Positions 23,216 through 34,862 of a DNA stretch of 64,000 bases are shown here, in pieces; position 1 is the stretch's first letter, and every line of letters starts with the position of its first letter. The DNA is taken from contig JASANG010003798.1 of NCBI GenBank assembly GCA_030248215.1, positions 1 through 64,000 of the forward strand. Direction: 5' to 3'. The position numbers and the translations under genes are program-made. Origin of the DNA: Enoplolaimus lenunculus. Lineage: Eukaryota > Nematoda > Enoplea > Enoplida > Thoracostomopsidae. The notes beneath the pieces were generated by a model that worked only from the letters and a program-made list of their open reading frames with translations, was not told the DNA's origin and searched no databases.

Positions 23216-23381
23216 ATGTGCACATAGCGGTCAAGCATAACTCACATGTTTACAGATAGCAAGCACACATAAAAAGTAAGCACGTAATACACATTGCATA
23301 GTAGCTACGCAGCGCACAGCGTAGCACACTAGTAAAACAACGCATATAATAGCTAACTCAGTAGGTAGTTGAAGTAGTGCC

Positions 23382-23458
23382 GCATATAGCTCAGTTGGTA
23401 AGACCGTTGGCCAGGTTAGAAAAGGTCGCTAGTTCGAATCCACCGTGGTCCGTTGTTT
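23382..23458 (+). repeat. tRNA-like sequence, probably a SINE head
   Basis: It has a good A-box (tagctcagttggt) and a perfect B-box (agttcgaatcc) at normal spacing. The 5' and 3' ends do not form an acceptor stem, and no clean anticodon stem is visible. A functional tRNA gene is unlikely. Confidence 0.45.
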
Positions 23459-23609
23459 AACTACTTCGCACAAACATAACACTTACATACATTGCCCATA
23501 AGACCGCACAACCTCACATCCCACTCCTTCGTCTGGTTACGAGCCCGTACCAAACCTAGTCGCCTTTTGAAAGTTAAACAAATGCGCAATGGAATAGAAT
23601 GGAAAGAAG

Positions 23610-25207
23610 GTGAAGGCCTCAGTTATGCTTTGTAAGCATGTGAGACATGCTTGTCCCGGTGCATATGCAATATAAATGCAATGCACATTGTGTTGTAAAG
23701 TCGACACATATAGTCGACGAGAAATGCAGTTGGAGAGGCGGGCTACGTGACGTAGTGGTAGAGTGCTCGCTTAAGGATCCATAGGCTACGAGTTCGATCC
23801 CCGCTCTAGCCCGCTTTTCCAGCTGCTAAGTAAAAAGGTCTGATATCACGGTTCCTACCTAGACTGACATGGGGGCTACTCCGTAAACGCAATGGTAAAC
23901 TGCCGCGCTATGAACACGGTATCCAGTCGAAAATTGGATGGACGGTCAAGGGACGACCTTGTTGAAAATAAGGGCATGTAAGCATGTGAGACATACTTGT
24001 CCTTGTGCATATGCAATAAATGCAGTGCACATTGTGGTGTACGGTCGACAGATATAGTCGACGAAAAAGGCAGTTGGAGAGGCGGGCTACGTGGCGCAGT
24101 GGTAGAGTTCTCGCTTTAAGAATCCGTAGGCTGAGAGTTCGATCCCTGCGCTAGCCCGCTTTTCCAGCTGCTTAGTAAAAGGTCAGATGTCATTGGTTCG
24201 TACCTAGACTGACATGGGGGCTACGCCGTGAGCGTAATGGCAAATTGCCGCGCTATGAGCACGGTATCCAGTCGAAAATAGGATGGACGGTCAAGGGACG
24301 ACCTTGTTGAAAATAAGGGCATGTAAGCATGTGAGACATGCTTGTCCGTTATGTGCACATGCAATATACTGCAGTGCACTGTATGTATGCTATCTGGCAG
24401 CATACGGTCGACAAATATAGTCGACGAAAAATGCAGTTGGACAGGCGGGCTACTTGGCGCAGTGGTAGAGTTCTCATTGGTTCGTACCTAGACTGACATG
24501 GGGGCTACGCCGTGAGCGTAATGGCAAATTGCCGCGCTATGAGCACGGTATCCAGTCGAAAATAGGATGGACGGTGAAGGGACGACCTTGTTGAAAATAA
24601 GGGCATGTAAGCATGTGAGACATGCTTGTCCGTTATGTGCACATGCAATATACTGCAGTGCACTGTATGTATGCTATCTGGCAGCATACGGTCGACAAAT
24701 ATAGTCGACGAAAAATGCAGTTGGACAGGCGGGCTACTTGGCGCAGTGGTAGAGTTCTCGCTTTAATAATCCGTAGGCTGAGAGTTCGATCCCCGCTCTA
24801 GCCCGCTTTTCCAGCTGCTTGGTAGAAAGGTCTGATGTCCTTGGTTCCTACCTAGACTGACATGGGGCTACTCCGTGGACGCAATGGTAAACTGCCGCGC
24901 TATGAACACGGTATCCGGTCGAAAATAGGATGGACGGTCAAGGGACGACCTTGTTGAAAATAAGGGCATGTAAGCATGTGAGACATGCTTGTCTTGGTGC
25001 ATATGCAATATAAATGCACTGCACATTGTGTTGTAAAGTCGACACATATAGTCGACGAGAAATGCAGTTGGAGAGGCGGGCTACGTGGCGCAGTGGTAGA
25101 GTGCTCGCTTAAGGATCCATAGGCTACGAGTTCCATCCCCGCTCTAGCCCGCTTTTCCAGATGCTAAGTAAAAAGGTCTGATGTCCCGGGTCCTACCTAG
25201 ACTGACA
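23610..25207 (+). repeat. Head-to-tail array of tRNA-derived SINE units
   Basis: Units begin with gcgggctacgtggcgcagtg at about 23738, 24082, 24444, 24728 and 25076, a spacing of 344, 362, 284 and 348 bp. A partial unit precedes them (23610-23737) and the last is truncated at about 25207. Each head has a 7-bp acceptor pairing (gcgggct with agcccgc), A- and B-boxes and a TTTT stretch. The body contains cctagactgacatggggg, a tgacggtcaaggg-type segment, catgtgagacatgcttgtc and a closing tagtcgacga. The copies starting near 24189 and 24473 are almost identical over 284 bp, a very recent tandem duplication. The T-arm is imperfect, so these are SINE or satellite units and not tRNA genes. Confidence 0.85.
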
Positions 25208-25660
25208 TGCTTCATCTGAAAGTTCGTGCGGCTCCAATTTATAAGAATGTGAATACCTAGATCTTTCGCAACCTGCACCGGTCGTGCTTCGGTACCAACT
25301 AAATACGTACGGTCACTAATCTCACCAAATCTTATATATTGCGTCTTTTCAGTGACTACCGACAGTTGCCACAATGATACCCAAAGTTCGACACTGACTA
25401 ACGCGTTATGCAAAACAACCGCAGCATCCGAACAAGCAATGGTTTTGCAAACCTTCAAATCCTCAGCAAAAAGTTTAATCGATACAGAGTTGTCGAAACG
25501 CAAATAGTAGCGGACCCAACACGGATCCTTGCGGAACACCAGAAATAATATGTTTGTACGAAGAATATACAGCGGGCGCTTGGAACAAAACAAATTCATC
25601 GACAGGCTTTCTATAAATCTATCCGGTTTACATGACGATAACCACATGATCCAGTTTGTT
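25208..25660 (-). pseudogene. LINE reverse-transcriptase fragment
   Basis: A minus-strand frame contains SIKLFAEDLKV (the F-A-D-D catalytic box, with Glu in place of the first Asp), followed by a WQLSVVTEKTQYIRFG block and VAKDLGIHI. That is the order found in CR1/Jockey-type non-LTR reverse transcriptases. Only the middle of the palm domain is present. Its 3' end is fused to the truncated SINE unit at 25207. It is a dead 5'- and 3'-truncated LINE piece. Confidence 0.7.
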
Positions 25661-26510
25661 CAAAGCCGTTTTTTGTGAGCGAAACTACAAAATCTAGAAA
25701 TGTTGCTGAAATAGTCCTAGCTAAGTATATATTAACATCTGCAATTAGGGAAAAACGTCACAGCAAACCAACACGACATGGTGCTAATTGACCTAATCAT
25801 GAATCCGAAAACCCTGACGGAGGCCCGGTGGTTGTTCGTGGCGCTCACATTTGTCTTAACTATACTTAGATATTAAATAGTAGCATACACAAAACAAACA
25901 AGAAAAGTACCGATGCACACATTCAATCACAATAAAGAAAAACTTTTTAATCACTTATGAAAGATCAAATAATGGAACTAGATTCGTATACTAAGCCATG
26001 AAAAACATGCATAAAATATGAAAGACCATACTAATTCTTATACAGCATAAGCTTTGAAAAACTATAGTTTTGAAAACCGTTATGGGCAAAATTTAGAAGA
26101 CATTCTTTTCTAGCTCGATTCGGGACCTCTAAATTGAATATATAGCATTTCAGCGTATTGACAGATAGGAGAAGCCCTTAAAAATTTATTTGCTAACTGG
26201 CACTTTCTCACAGTTTGAGAACTGATCATCAATACTAGCGAATTTACAGATGTAAATAGTCATTAGCCAAAATCAGAAAATAAATTTTACCAGTATTAAG
26301 CACTACGCATAATATTCACACGTGCAAGTTCTTGTAGCGAGAACTCGCAGATGCAACGTGCAAAAATAACTATTATATAGCTAGGAGTTATTGTATGCGA
26401 TAAACTTACCGAACTTTTATGTAACATTCACTTCATTTAAAAATGTTTGAGAAATCTTAAGCTATGGTGAAACAAAATCGGAACTGGTTGTTTAAAATGC
26501 AACTGGCAGA
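25661..26510. other. Unassigned spacer
   Basis: AT-rich DNA with short frames only. I recognise no gene, RNA or inverted-repeat element. Confidence 0.3.
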
Positions 26511-26519
26511 GTCTATGGA

Positions 26520-27215
26520 ATTGTTGAGTGAAGCGAAATTCCGAGCTAAGCTCGGAGTTTTGCGAAGCGTTTTATATTTAGTGCTCTGGTGTCGGAAGGT
26601 GAATGTCCGTCCATTCGAAAAGAATCTCAGGAATCGCTGAAGCGATTTTGATAAACTTTTTCGTTTGAAAGCCTGTCATCCTGTGGTGTTAACCTCGCAC
26701 TAGTGTTTTAAAATTTTAAGCCGTTTAGTAGCTACAGGCTAATTTGCATAATTGGTCAAACCTAAATTGGGACTTTTAAAGATAGTTTACTAATTATTAC
26801 GGTTACGGCAATCTAATTTCTGTACTCAAGGGTTTTTGGACGAGGGAAATTTTAATAAATTGCCTACTAATCTATAAAACCGATAATTGAATAGTTAGCT
26901 AATAGCTAATTTGCATATTAGCATAATTGATCCACCTAAATTAGGACTTTTTTTTGCAATATTTCACTAATTATTAGGGTTACAAGCAGTCTAATTTCAG
27001 CAATAAAGGGTTTTTAGGTGCGAGAGATCTGAATAAATTGTCTAAACCTTCAAAACCGATTATTCAATAGTTAGCTAATAGCTAATTTGCAAACTAGCAT
27101 AATTGATAAGCGTAAATTAGGACTTTTTGCAATATTTCACTAATTATTAGGGTTATGGAAAGGTTATTGGGTGCGAAAAATCTAAATACACTGTTTGCAA
27201 ACATCCAAAACCGCT
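26520..27215 (+). repeat. Dispersed repeat with tandem units of about 165 bp
   Basis: The first part (gcgaagcgtttta, gtccgtcc, tcaggaatcgctgaagcg, attttgataaact) is shared with 33150-33520. After it, a unit of about 165 bp with taatttgca...cctaaattagg, gggtttttag and gaataaattg recurs at about 26747, 26909 and 27083. No coding sequence was seen. Confidence 0.65.
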
Positions 27216-30075
27216 AAATACATAGAGAAAAACTTTTGCATGATTCACCGTCGGCTTCTACGAACCAAAGGATTCCTTTGTCTCTTGCTTCTTTTCCCCA
27301 AAAAATTCTTCTTTTTTCTCCAACTCTCTCTTGCCCGGGAATTTCCCCCCCCCCCCCCCCCACAACACTGATTTGAGTTGCGACAGAAGTGGCAATCAAT
27401 TTCAAGTGATATTGAATAGTTGCTCCCAGAAGGAACGGGCTGCTTATATAATTCCAAAACGAACACGGGCAAAACAATATGTTATTACGTTTTGCGGATC
27501 AATATTGTTTATATCACGGAACCAAAAAATCGTGCGACATCGCGTTGAGATGGATAAAGAGCTATTTGCCGAAATGCCTTCTCGATGTCTGCAGTAATTG
27601 CTATGATGTTTACTCTGAATCGCAAAATAATTGAACACAGGGAGAATGACTCGTCCCCGATGCATACATTCATTAAGTGACAGTGCGTCTTTTCGGCATT
27701 TGGCAGAAGCATCGTATGCGACACGGACTTTTGTTGTGTATCATAGCATCTTTAAAACTGGATGGTGATGTAAGTAATGTAGCACGTGATTCGTTGACGT
27801 AATTTCTTCAGAAGAAACCTTTTCGATGATGCGTAGATTTTGAGTGTTGAAAACTTTCCAAACACACTTATCGTTTTGCGTTTGAAGGCGCGTTTGCCAA
27901 CGATTTGAGACGACCCAATGCAAGCTGATAATTGACTTGCAAGTCGAAATTGCATGACTTCCAAGGCCAGTGAATGTTGTAGCGACCGTCTTCGAAGGTC
28001 ACTGTGTTGTTGAATGATTCATGGGCTTGTTCGTCATCGTCTACTATAGGGCTTTCAGTAATTCCGATTCGCTCAAGGGACCAGAATTCATCCAGTCAGG
28101 CGTGAACTCTTTGATTTTAGTTTCATGCCACAACTTCATTCTGTAATACAAAGTAATGTCGACTGACTGGAAATTTCGTGATGCGAATGAAACTTTCCAC
28201 CCAATAGTAATCCAAGCGATGAAGGAATAACAAAAATGCCTTCATAGGTTCGCATTCTGTTTTCTGAGATGCATTCCCAGAAATAATCAGATCCGATAAG
28301 CACATTGGGAAGACCAGGCAATGACTGATCGTCAGCAAGCTCGTTTTGAATAGAATCGATGAGGGTTGATACCGCATTTGTTAAAGAATCGAATGATAAA
28401 GAGCAAGACGTGATTGTAGGTGCAGTATGTGCCACTACTGGTATGTTATTTCCACGTCGTGTCATAATTTCTATTTGAACTTCACCTGAGGCAACAGCAG
28501 TTGAACGGTTGCTTCCAAATACGGTTACATGTAATGTTTCTGGACTAGATTCAAGATGAAGAAATTTGGTTAATCGTTCGTCGATGTACGGTCGATAGCT
28601 GGCCCTGGCTGTATCCATTACAATTTTTGCCACTTTGTGCTTTCCAGTTAAATGATTGCGGATCGTCGCCGCTGCTCTATGAAGTATAGATTGTTCGCTA
28701 TAGCTGTGACTACATGAAGTTGTTTCAGAGCTTTTTGTCGGGGTTTCGATTGAAGTTTCGGCAGAATTCATTGTTGTGGATACGGCTGCCATGTTGCTCT
28801 TTGGAATAGTATCAAACTGTTTGGGACACAAAGCAGAGATGTGAACACCAGTTGAGCGGAAATAATAACAGTGTATTCGGTTACTATCTGCGTCACACCG
28901 GTCGGTCTGATGCCTGGTACCAAGGCAGTGCTGACCATGGCAACATCGGTTGTGTTTTGAATGTGGTAGAGTTGTTATCATTATTACTATCAGATTTGCG
29001 TTGACAATCGGTAGTCGCTAAGGTTGACACAGACTGCACATTAACAGCGGACTTCTGCATTTCGGGCTGTGTCAGTTGATTTGCCTTCCCAAACGGTGTG
29101 AGTTCTCCGAGCAAATTACTCATGATCTGTTTCATCGATGTAGTCTTTAAGAGCAGCCGGAATCTCACTTAGTTTTGAGTGGGAACTGGCATTCTTTCGC
29201 CGCGACAGTTCTTCAACAATTAAAACTGGATATTTGCTCCAGATGTCCATCGTTAAGGATCGGTTGGAGTCGATGTCTTCATATGATTTGTCGAAAAACT
29301 TTTCACAGTAATCGTGTGCTCGCCGAAGATCTTCAACTTTTCGATGACTATACAAGCTGGATACTATCTGCTCCGACATTCGCTGAAAGTGTTCTTTTAG
29401 GATGTCAAGGGCTGTTTCGTAATTTCGATCGGTGATTTCGAGACCCTCGATTGCTTCGAGAGCGGATGCACCGCTCTCGTCAGTTCAGCATCGCCAATAT
29501 TTTTTTGAAAATGCTATAGAATTGACTCCAAACGAAGGGATCACCGCGGAATATAGGCAATGTAAGTTTGGGTAACTTCGCCGATCTATTTCGTTTCAGG
29601 TTAATACTATCATATGGATTTACGTTTGGCATGTTCAATTTCGACGCCTAGTGACGGCTGAGCATCACTTGAAGGACTTTGATTGACTCTTTCGCGTCTT
29701 CCATGACACTAATATAACCATCGTTGTCAGTTAGGTATTGATCTCTTCGTTATAGTCAGCATCAGGAAGATTACTGATAAGTTCTTGCCATTGATGTATG
29801 TTTGAAAACGGGAAAAGTTATTCCAAAACTATTTCAGTCATTTTAGCGATTTCAATAATAAAATGCTTAGTGCAGGGGGCTTGGGGCGACAGCTCCCATC
29901 CTGCATAGTATCCCTTCAAATCGCAGGGGGCGGAAGCCCACTGAGGACCATAACGCAAAATTGACGAAAAATTTTCGCACTAGAAACTAGTTATAAAGCA
30001 GGAAAACAAAACATTTTATGTTACAAGTGAAAAAGTTGTCACCTCCACAGGCCATGATGGCACTCTCGACAAGAG
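27214..30075 (-). mobile_element. Pao/BEL retroelement remnant (fossil)
   Basis: Read on the minus strand, the parts come in element order. First is a leader with a tggcgcc-like region near 29950, then gag-type sequence (about 29850-29050), then an aspartic-protease region of the BEL type (about 28700-28140, with an LIGSDYFW signature), then the start of reverse transcriptase (about 27720-27440, with ITADIEKAFRQI). The rest of pol and the paired terminal repeats are missing. The copy is broken by several interruptions and looks old. A poly-C run of about 19 bases lies at 27343-27361 within its 3' side. Confidence 0.75.
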
Positions 30076-30109
30076 TTTACACAGATTCTAAATTTGCCAC
30101 TTCTCCCGT

Positions 30110-30693
30110 TTTTCAAGCAAATCTTCCGTTTTTCAAACAAATCGAAAGCAACAGATTTTTCCGACCAAACCAGTGAAAATCTAGGCGTTTAAATTTTCCA
30201 CTTCTCACGTTTCCCACACAAAGCCTATGCTTCTGATTTTTCCTACCAACCCAGGGAAAATCTAAGCGTTTTAATCTTCCGCTTTTCAAGTTTTTCAAAC
30301 AAAATTTGTGCTTCAGATTTTTCCCTACCATCCTAGGGTAAATCTAGGAGTTTTTATTTTCGACTTTTTCATTTTCCAACCAAAACCTATGCTTCAGATT
30401 TTTCTTAATTTTTCACTTCCGGTTTTCCAAACAAAACCTATGTTTCAGATTTTCCCTACCAACCAAGGAAAAATCTAAGAGTTTTTATTTTCCACTTTTC
30501 AAGTTTTCCAAACAAAACCTATGCTTCAGATCAGATTTTTCCTATCAACCCTGGGTTAATCTAGGCGTTTAAATTATACACTTTTCCCGTTTTCCAACCA
30601 AAACCTATGCTTCAGATTTTTCTTACCAGCCAAGGGAAAACTTAGGCATTTCAATTTTCCATTTTTCCCGTTTTCCAACCAAAATCGCCAATA
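30110..30693. repeat. Minisatellite block of the inverted-repeat family
   Basis: Eight or so degenerate units of about 60-80 bp, each with cccgttttccaa, ccaaaacctatgcttcag, attttt.ctacc and gggaaaatctaggcgttt. The same unit builds the blocks at 35725-36165 and 39120-40340. The mariner-like element is inserted at the end of this block. Confidence 0.8.
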
Positions 30694-30695
30694 TA

Positions 30696-31988
30696 CAGGG
30701 TGTTTCAGAAGTAACTACCCACACTTTGTCAATCAATATCTTCTGGCGTAATATTTCGCAATGGTTGTTTATCGCTGTTTTAATATTTCAGGTTATTATA
30801 AATATATACTGTTTATACCATGGATTCCCCACGACGATCTCCATCTGAAAAAATATGTGTTGTAAAACTTTACTATAAATACGGAAATTATGCCGAAGTC
30901 TCACGCCAGTGGAAAAATCGTTTCGACTCAATACCTCCTACTCGCAAGACAATGGCTGATATAATTTCCCGATTCGAGGACACTGGTAGTGTAGCGGAAC
31001 GGCTGAGGCCGGGTCGTCCAAAGTCTGCCACAAGTGGGGACCAGAAAGCTGCATTATGCCCTGCGGCATCCAGGAGCCCCCAGAAGTCAACTCGAAGGGC
31101 TTCCCTCCAGCTGGGTATTCCTCATATTTCCGTTTGGCGCCTTTACAAGGAGCTTAACTTGAAGCCCTTTCAGCCCCGTCTTATCTGTGGACTCTCTGAT
31201 GATGATTTCGATCGCAGAGTCCAGTTTTGTCAGACATTTATGGCCATGGTGGAAAGCAGTGCGTTGGACCTTGATCGCATTTTGTGGCCGATGAGGGGGT
31301 TTTCAAGCTCAATGGTCAGGTTAATCGCCATAATTGTGTTTATTGGTCTGAAGACAATTCACATGCCACGATTAACACAGAGGTCAACGCCCCTGGAGTC
31401 TGTGTCTGGGCCTGAATTTGTTCACAAGGCATCCTTGGTCAATTCTTTTTTGACGGAAATGTAAATAAACCCAGCTGTTTGGAACTTTTATCTGTGAATG
31501 TCTACACGCAAATCGCAACAGAGGACCTTGTTTTCATGCATGACGGAGCCCCAGGTCACTACGCTACCGAAGTCCGCGCTTGGCTGGACGAAAGGTTCCC
31601 GAATCGATGGATCGGCCGCAGAGGTGCCGTCGAGTGGCCAGCTAGGTCACCAGACTTAACTCCGCCTGACTTCTTTGGGGTTTTGTGAAAGAAGATGTTT
31701 ATGGAAGTAGGGCGAAGGATCCTCAATAATTGATGGACAGAATAAAATCAGCGTTTTCCAAAATTCCAGTGGAGTTATGCGCCAAAGTTTGCCGATCTGT
31801 ACCATCCCGACTGGAGAAATGCATTCAGCTTGGCGGTGCACAGACGGAGCTGTTCTGAGATCTCTCGTCGTAATCTAAGTAAACTTTTAATACTTGTCTA
31901 TAATTATACAAAAAACAGGCGAGCTACCTCTGCCTAGTCAACCAATAGTTAGCATCAAACAGTGGGTAGTATCTTCTGAAACACCCGG
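30696..31988 (+). mobile_element. Mariner-like DNA transposon with both ends
   Basis: 1,293 bp. The terminal repeats of about 33 bp begin cagggtgtttcagaag on the left and ccgggtgtttcagaag on the right (read inward), each flanked by TA at 30694-30695 and 31989-31990. The transposase starts at 30820 (MDSPRRSPSEKICVV). An N-terminal helix-turn-helix region (YYKYGNYAEVSRQW...GSVAERLRPGRP) is of the DUF4817 type. The second and third catalytic Asp lie in MHDGAPGH and ARSPDLTPPD, 36 residues apart. The gene is dead: a one-base frame change lies near 31285 just before the first catalytic Asp, a stop codon follows near 31410, and a further frame change lies near 31675. Confidence 0.9.
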
Positions 31989-32345
31989 TATAGCACAGGG
32001 GCTTTTCGTTTTCCAGGGTGGAATGACCAGGAGTTCAGTGCAAATACTCCTTTATGGCGGCCAGATTTTCTGCTGTTTTGGTAGGAAAATTAACAAGCAT
32101 AAGTCTTGCTGAAAAAACTACAAAATTCAATCGTCTAGATATTCCTATCTTTAATAGGACAAGTTAGAGGTGCAGGTGAGCTTCGGAAAACTGGAAAAGT
32201 GGAAAAAAATTTTAATGCCTAGAATTTCCCTTGGTTGACAGGGAAAATCTGAAACATAGGTATTGATTGGAAAACGATGAAATTTAGAACATGGGAAGCA
32301 AAATGGCAAATATGTCCTAAATTCCTGCTGAACAGGTGAAATCTG
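31989..32345. repeat. Left end of the minisatellite-bearing inverted-repeat family
   Basis: It begins tatagcacaggggcttttcg, then ttttccagggtgg and ccaggagt, as at 38960-39030. It continues with ggaaaactggaaaagtgg units. The mariner-like element abuts its first base, so the transposon probably landed in this element. Confidence 0.6.
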
Positions 32346-32654
32346 CAACTGAAACATATTCGCTGCGTTAAAGTTTGGACAACTACGCTACGTCAACATA
32401 GAATTTGGGAAGTTTATATCACAACCAAACTTTTAGTCTTCCTCCTTGAACTGATTTTGTCAAGAATTTAAAAAGTAACTTTCGGTTTTTCACTACAGCT
32501 CTCAATCATTAGGTACAAATAATTAGAGCACTGTAAATTTTATAAAAAATTCAAAATACGAGTAGATTAAATTCAAATGGACAGAAATATTGCTAGAATA
32601 AAACCGAATACCGAAGCAGTAGGCATAGAAGTTTCGGACCAATTGTATTGAACA

Positions 32655-32760
32655 GGGTACAGCCGGAGGTGCAAAATACCGGAGCCGGAGGTCAGCAAGA
32701 CTTACAGCAACCGGAGCCGAATGTGAAGCCGGTGGTAAGCGAAATTATGTAGGTAAAATA
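32655..32760 (+). repeat. Fragment of a ccggagccgg short element
   Basis: It starts acagggtacagccggaggtg and carries taccggagccggagg words, as in the complete copy at 60530-60895. The rest of the element was lost. Confidence 0.45.
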
Positions 32761-33149
32761 ATGTTTAATTTTTTAATTAGCAAATATATGTATATAAAGG
32801 GAAATTACGTATGTGTTCTATTTCGGATATCCGAGATTCGATTTTGCGTTTTTGGGTTTCCGAACCTCAATTTTCGTTTCTCAAGCGCTTGTTTTAACTT
32901 GTTGCTCTATGGAAAGTACCCTGACCTACAAGCTGATTGGTTATGAGCGCAAAACATACAAATCTAAAAATAGCTTTTTATTATACAACTACTTCCGTAG
33001 TTGTTGGTATTTGGTTTACAAGATTGGTGCCCCGCTTCTAGCGGCGGATCCAGAAATTACGACGAGGGCAGGCTCGTATATGTTTCGAAACGCATTTTTC
33101 ACCAAAAAATGGGGGGAAATTGTAAGGTAGGAGGACCTTATCATTAAGC

Positions 33150-33525
33150 GACACGAAACTTTCGCGAAGCGTTTATGTTTTGTACTCTGGGGACGAAAGG
33201 TGGATGTCCGTCCGTCTGTCTGTCTCTATGTCCGTCTGTCCTTCCGAAAACAATCTCAGGAACGGCTGAACCGATTTTGATAAACTTTTTTGTTTGAAAG
33301 CCAATTATCCTAAGGTGTTATCCTCGCATTGGGGTTTTAAAATTTTATGCCGTATTTTACAATATATAGCTAATCATTAATGTTCAAAGCAATATAATTT
33401 CAGCACTAAAGGGTTTTTAGGTGCGAGGAATTTGAATAAATTGATTACAAACCTCCAAAACTGATAATTGAATAATTAGCAAATAGCTAATTTGCATATT
33501 AGCTTAATTGACAAGACAAAACTAT
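33150..33525 (+). repeat. Second copy of the gtccgtccgtctgtc repeat
   Basis: It shares gcgaagcgttta, the gtccgtccgtctgtctgtc run, tcaggaacggctgaaccg, attttgataaacttttt and the taatttgcatattagc tail with 26520-27215. It has one tail unit here against three there. Confidence 0.65.
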
Positions 33526-34690
33526 ATGCTATAGTACGTATGCCGTGGTCTTGGTTGTTTTATTCAAGTTTCGTGAAATCCAATCATATGGTGGATCCGG
33601 GGGCTAACTTCAGTGTTGTGTTTTCCTAGCCAAACTGAAAAATCTTCTATTTATGAATTTCATGTAGGAGTCTGTTCCAAAAACTATATGTACACCTTTC
33701 GCTTGCAGTCCCTGTGCGATTGGGGGAGTTTTTCGTCCGAACAGAAACCTTGTTTCGCAAAACAACAACAAAAACGTTGTTTGTGTGGTATTGAAAAATA
33801 TTGTTAGTCGAAAACCATACATATTTTTTTCCTTTATAAGTGTTTACAGGCTGTTTTGGCTATATGTTGTGTTTGAAGAAAAACAACTGCGCAATAAAAC
33901 TATGTGATGCTGAGCGCTGATCGTTGGATAATAGAGTTATGTGTGGTGTGTATTTACATTTTTCCATTGCGACTTTTGACAAAAATTCTGAAATGTAGCT
34001 CATTGTTTGCTGTATGCGGCGTACGTATGTTTTCATGCCTGTTGCCAGCTTGTTTGTACCAGGGGAACCATAGAAGCAAAGTGGCAATTCTAACCCTTTT
34101 TGTGAAAAAGAACCTTGTGCCCATAGACCCACTTTTTCGATCGCAACTTTGCTAAATCAAGTGGATCGAACTAGGTGCGTATTCACAGAAGAATTTTATA
34201 CAAAATTACGTCTTATAACTTCTCACTCGCTTCGCTCGCAAGATTTTTTTATAACTCTACTCCATGCCTACTTTTTACACAACATTTAAAAACACAGCTC
34301 GGACCGGAAATTTCTCAAATCAGACACCCTGACATGGAATTTTTATAACGAAATCTTTAAACAAGGACTTGAAAGAAATTTTTGAAATAAATCGCGAATT
34401 TTTGCTGAAATCAGTTGTCAATGTATTACGATATGCGAGCCCCGTCAAACGAAAACTGACCACCTGAATGGGCACATTAAATGTACAACAGATACTCAGT
34501 TTCTGAAACTTGGGTAGGTGCTGTTTCATCTGGGGGAGAACTATGAAGGTGTTCATGTCTAGAAAGTGAGTTAGTTTTGGTTCAAGATAGTGCTTGTAAA
34601 AATGCTGGGATGACTGAAAGGAAATACACATTTGTGACATTTCTCAAAAATTATACTTATATATACCTGTGTTTTAATCGGAAGTAATTT
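33526..34690. other. Unassigned spacer
   Basis: Several frames of 60-106 codons on both strands overlap each other and match nothing I recognise. No splice-supported exon was found. Confidence 0.3.
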
Positions 34691-34694
34691 TTGT

Positions 34695-34862
34695 CAGAAT
34701 CGGAATCAAATTATTTGTCGGAATCGGAACCGGAATCAAATTTTTTGTCGGAATCGGAACCGGAATCAAATTTTTTGTCGGAATCGGAACCGGAATCAAA
34801 TTTTTTGTCGGAATCGGAACCGGAATCAAATTTTTTGACGGAATCGGAATTGGAATCGGAAC
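34695..34862 (+). repeat. 30-bp minisatellite (gaatcggaaccggaatcaaa)
   Basis: An exact 30-bp period is visible across 34711-34860, about five and a half units, with the first and last units diverged. Because 30 is a multiple of 3, the plus strand reads as a decapeptide repeat, SESEPESNFL. This is a by-product and not evidence of a gene. The unit is built from the same gaaccgg words as the MITEs. Confidence 0.9.

Noticed and set aside
23382-23458. Single functional tRNA gene
   Set aside because: A- and B-boxes are good, but the 5' and 3' ends do not pair.
23738-25150. Cluster of tRNA genes
   Set aside because: The acceptor arms pair, but T-arms are imperfect, anticodon stems do not form cleanly, and each is followed by a long conserved SINE body.
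27343-27361. Poly-C run as a regulatory signal
   Set aside because: A simple homopolymer within a broken retroelement. Its length may also be a sequencing artefact.
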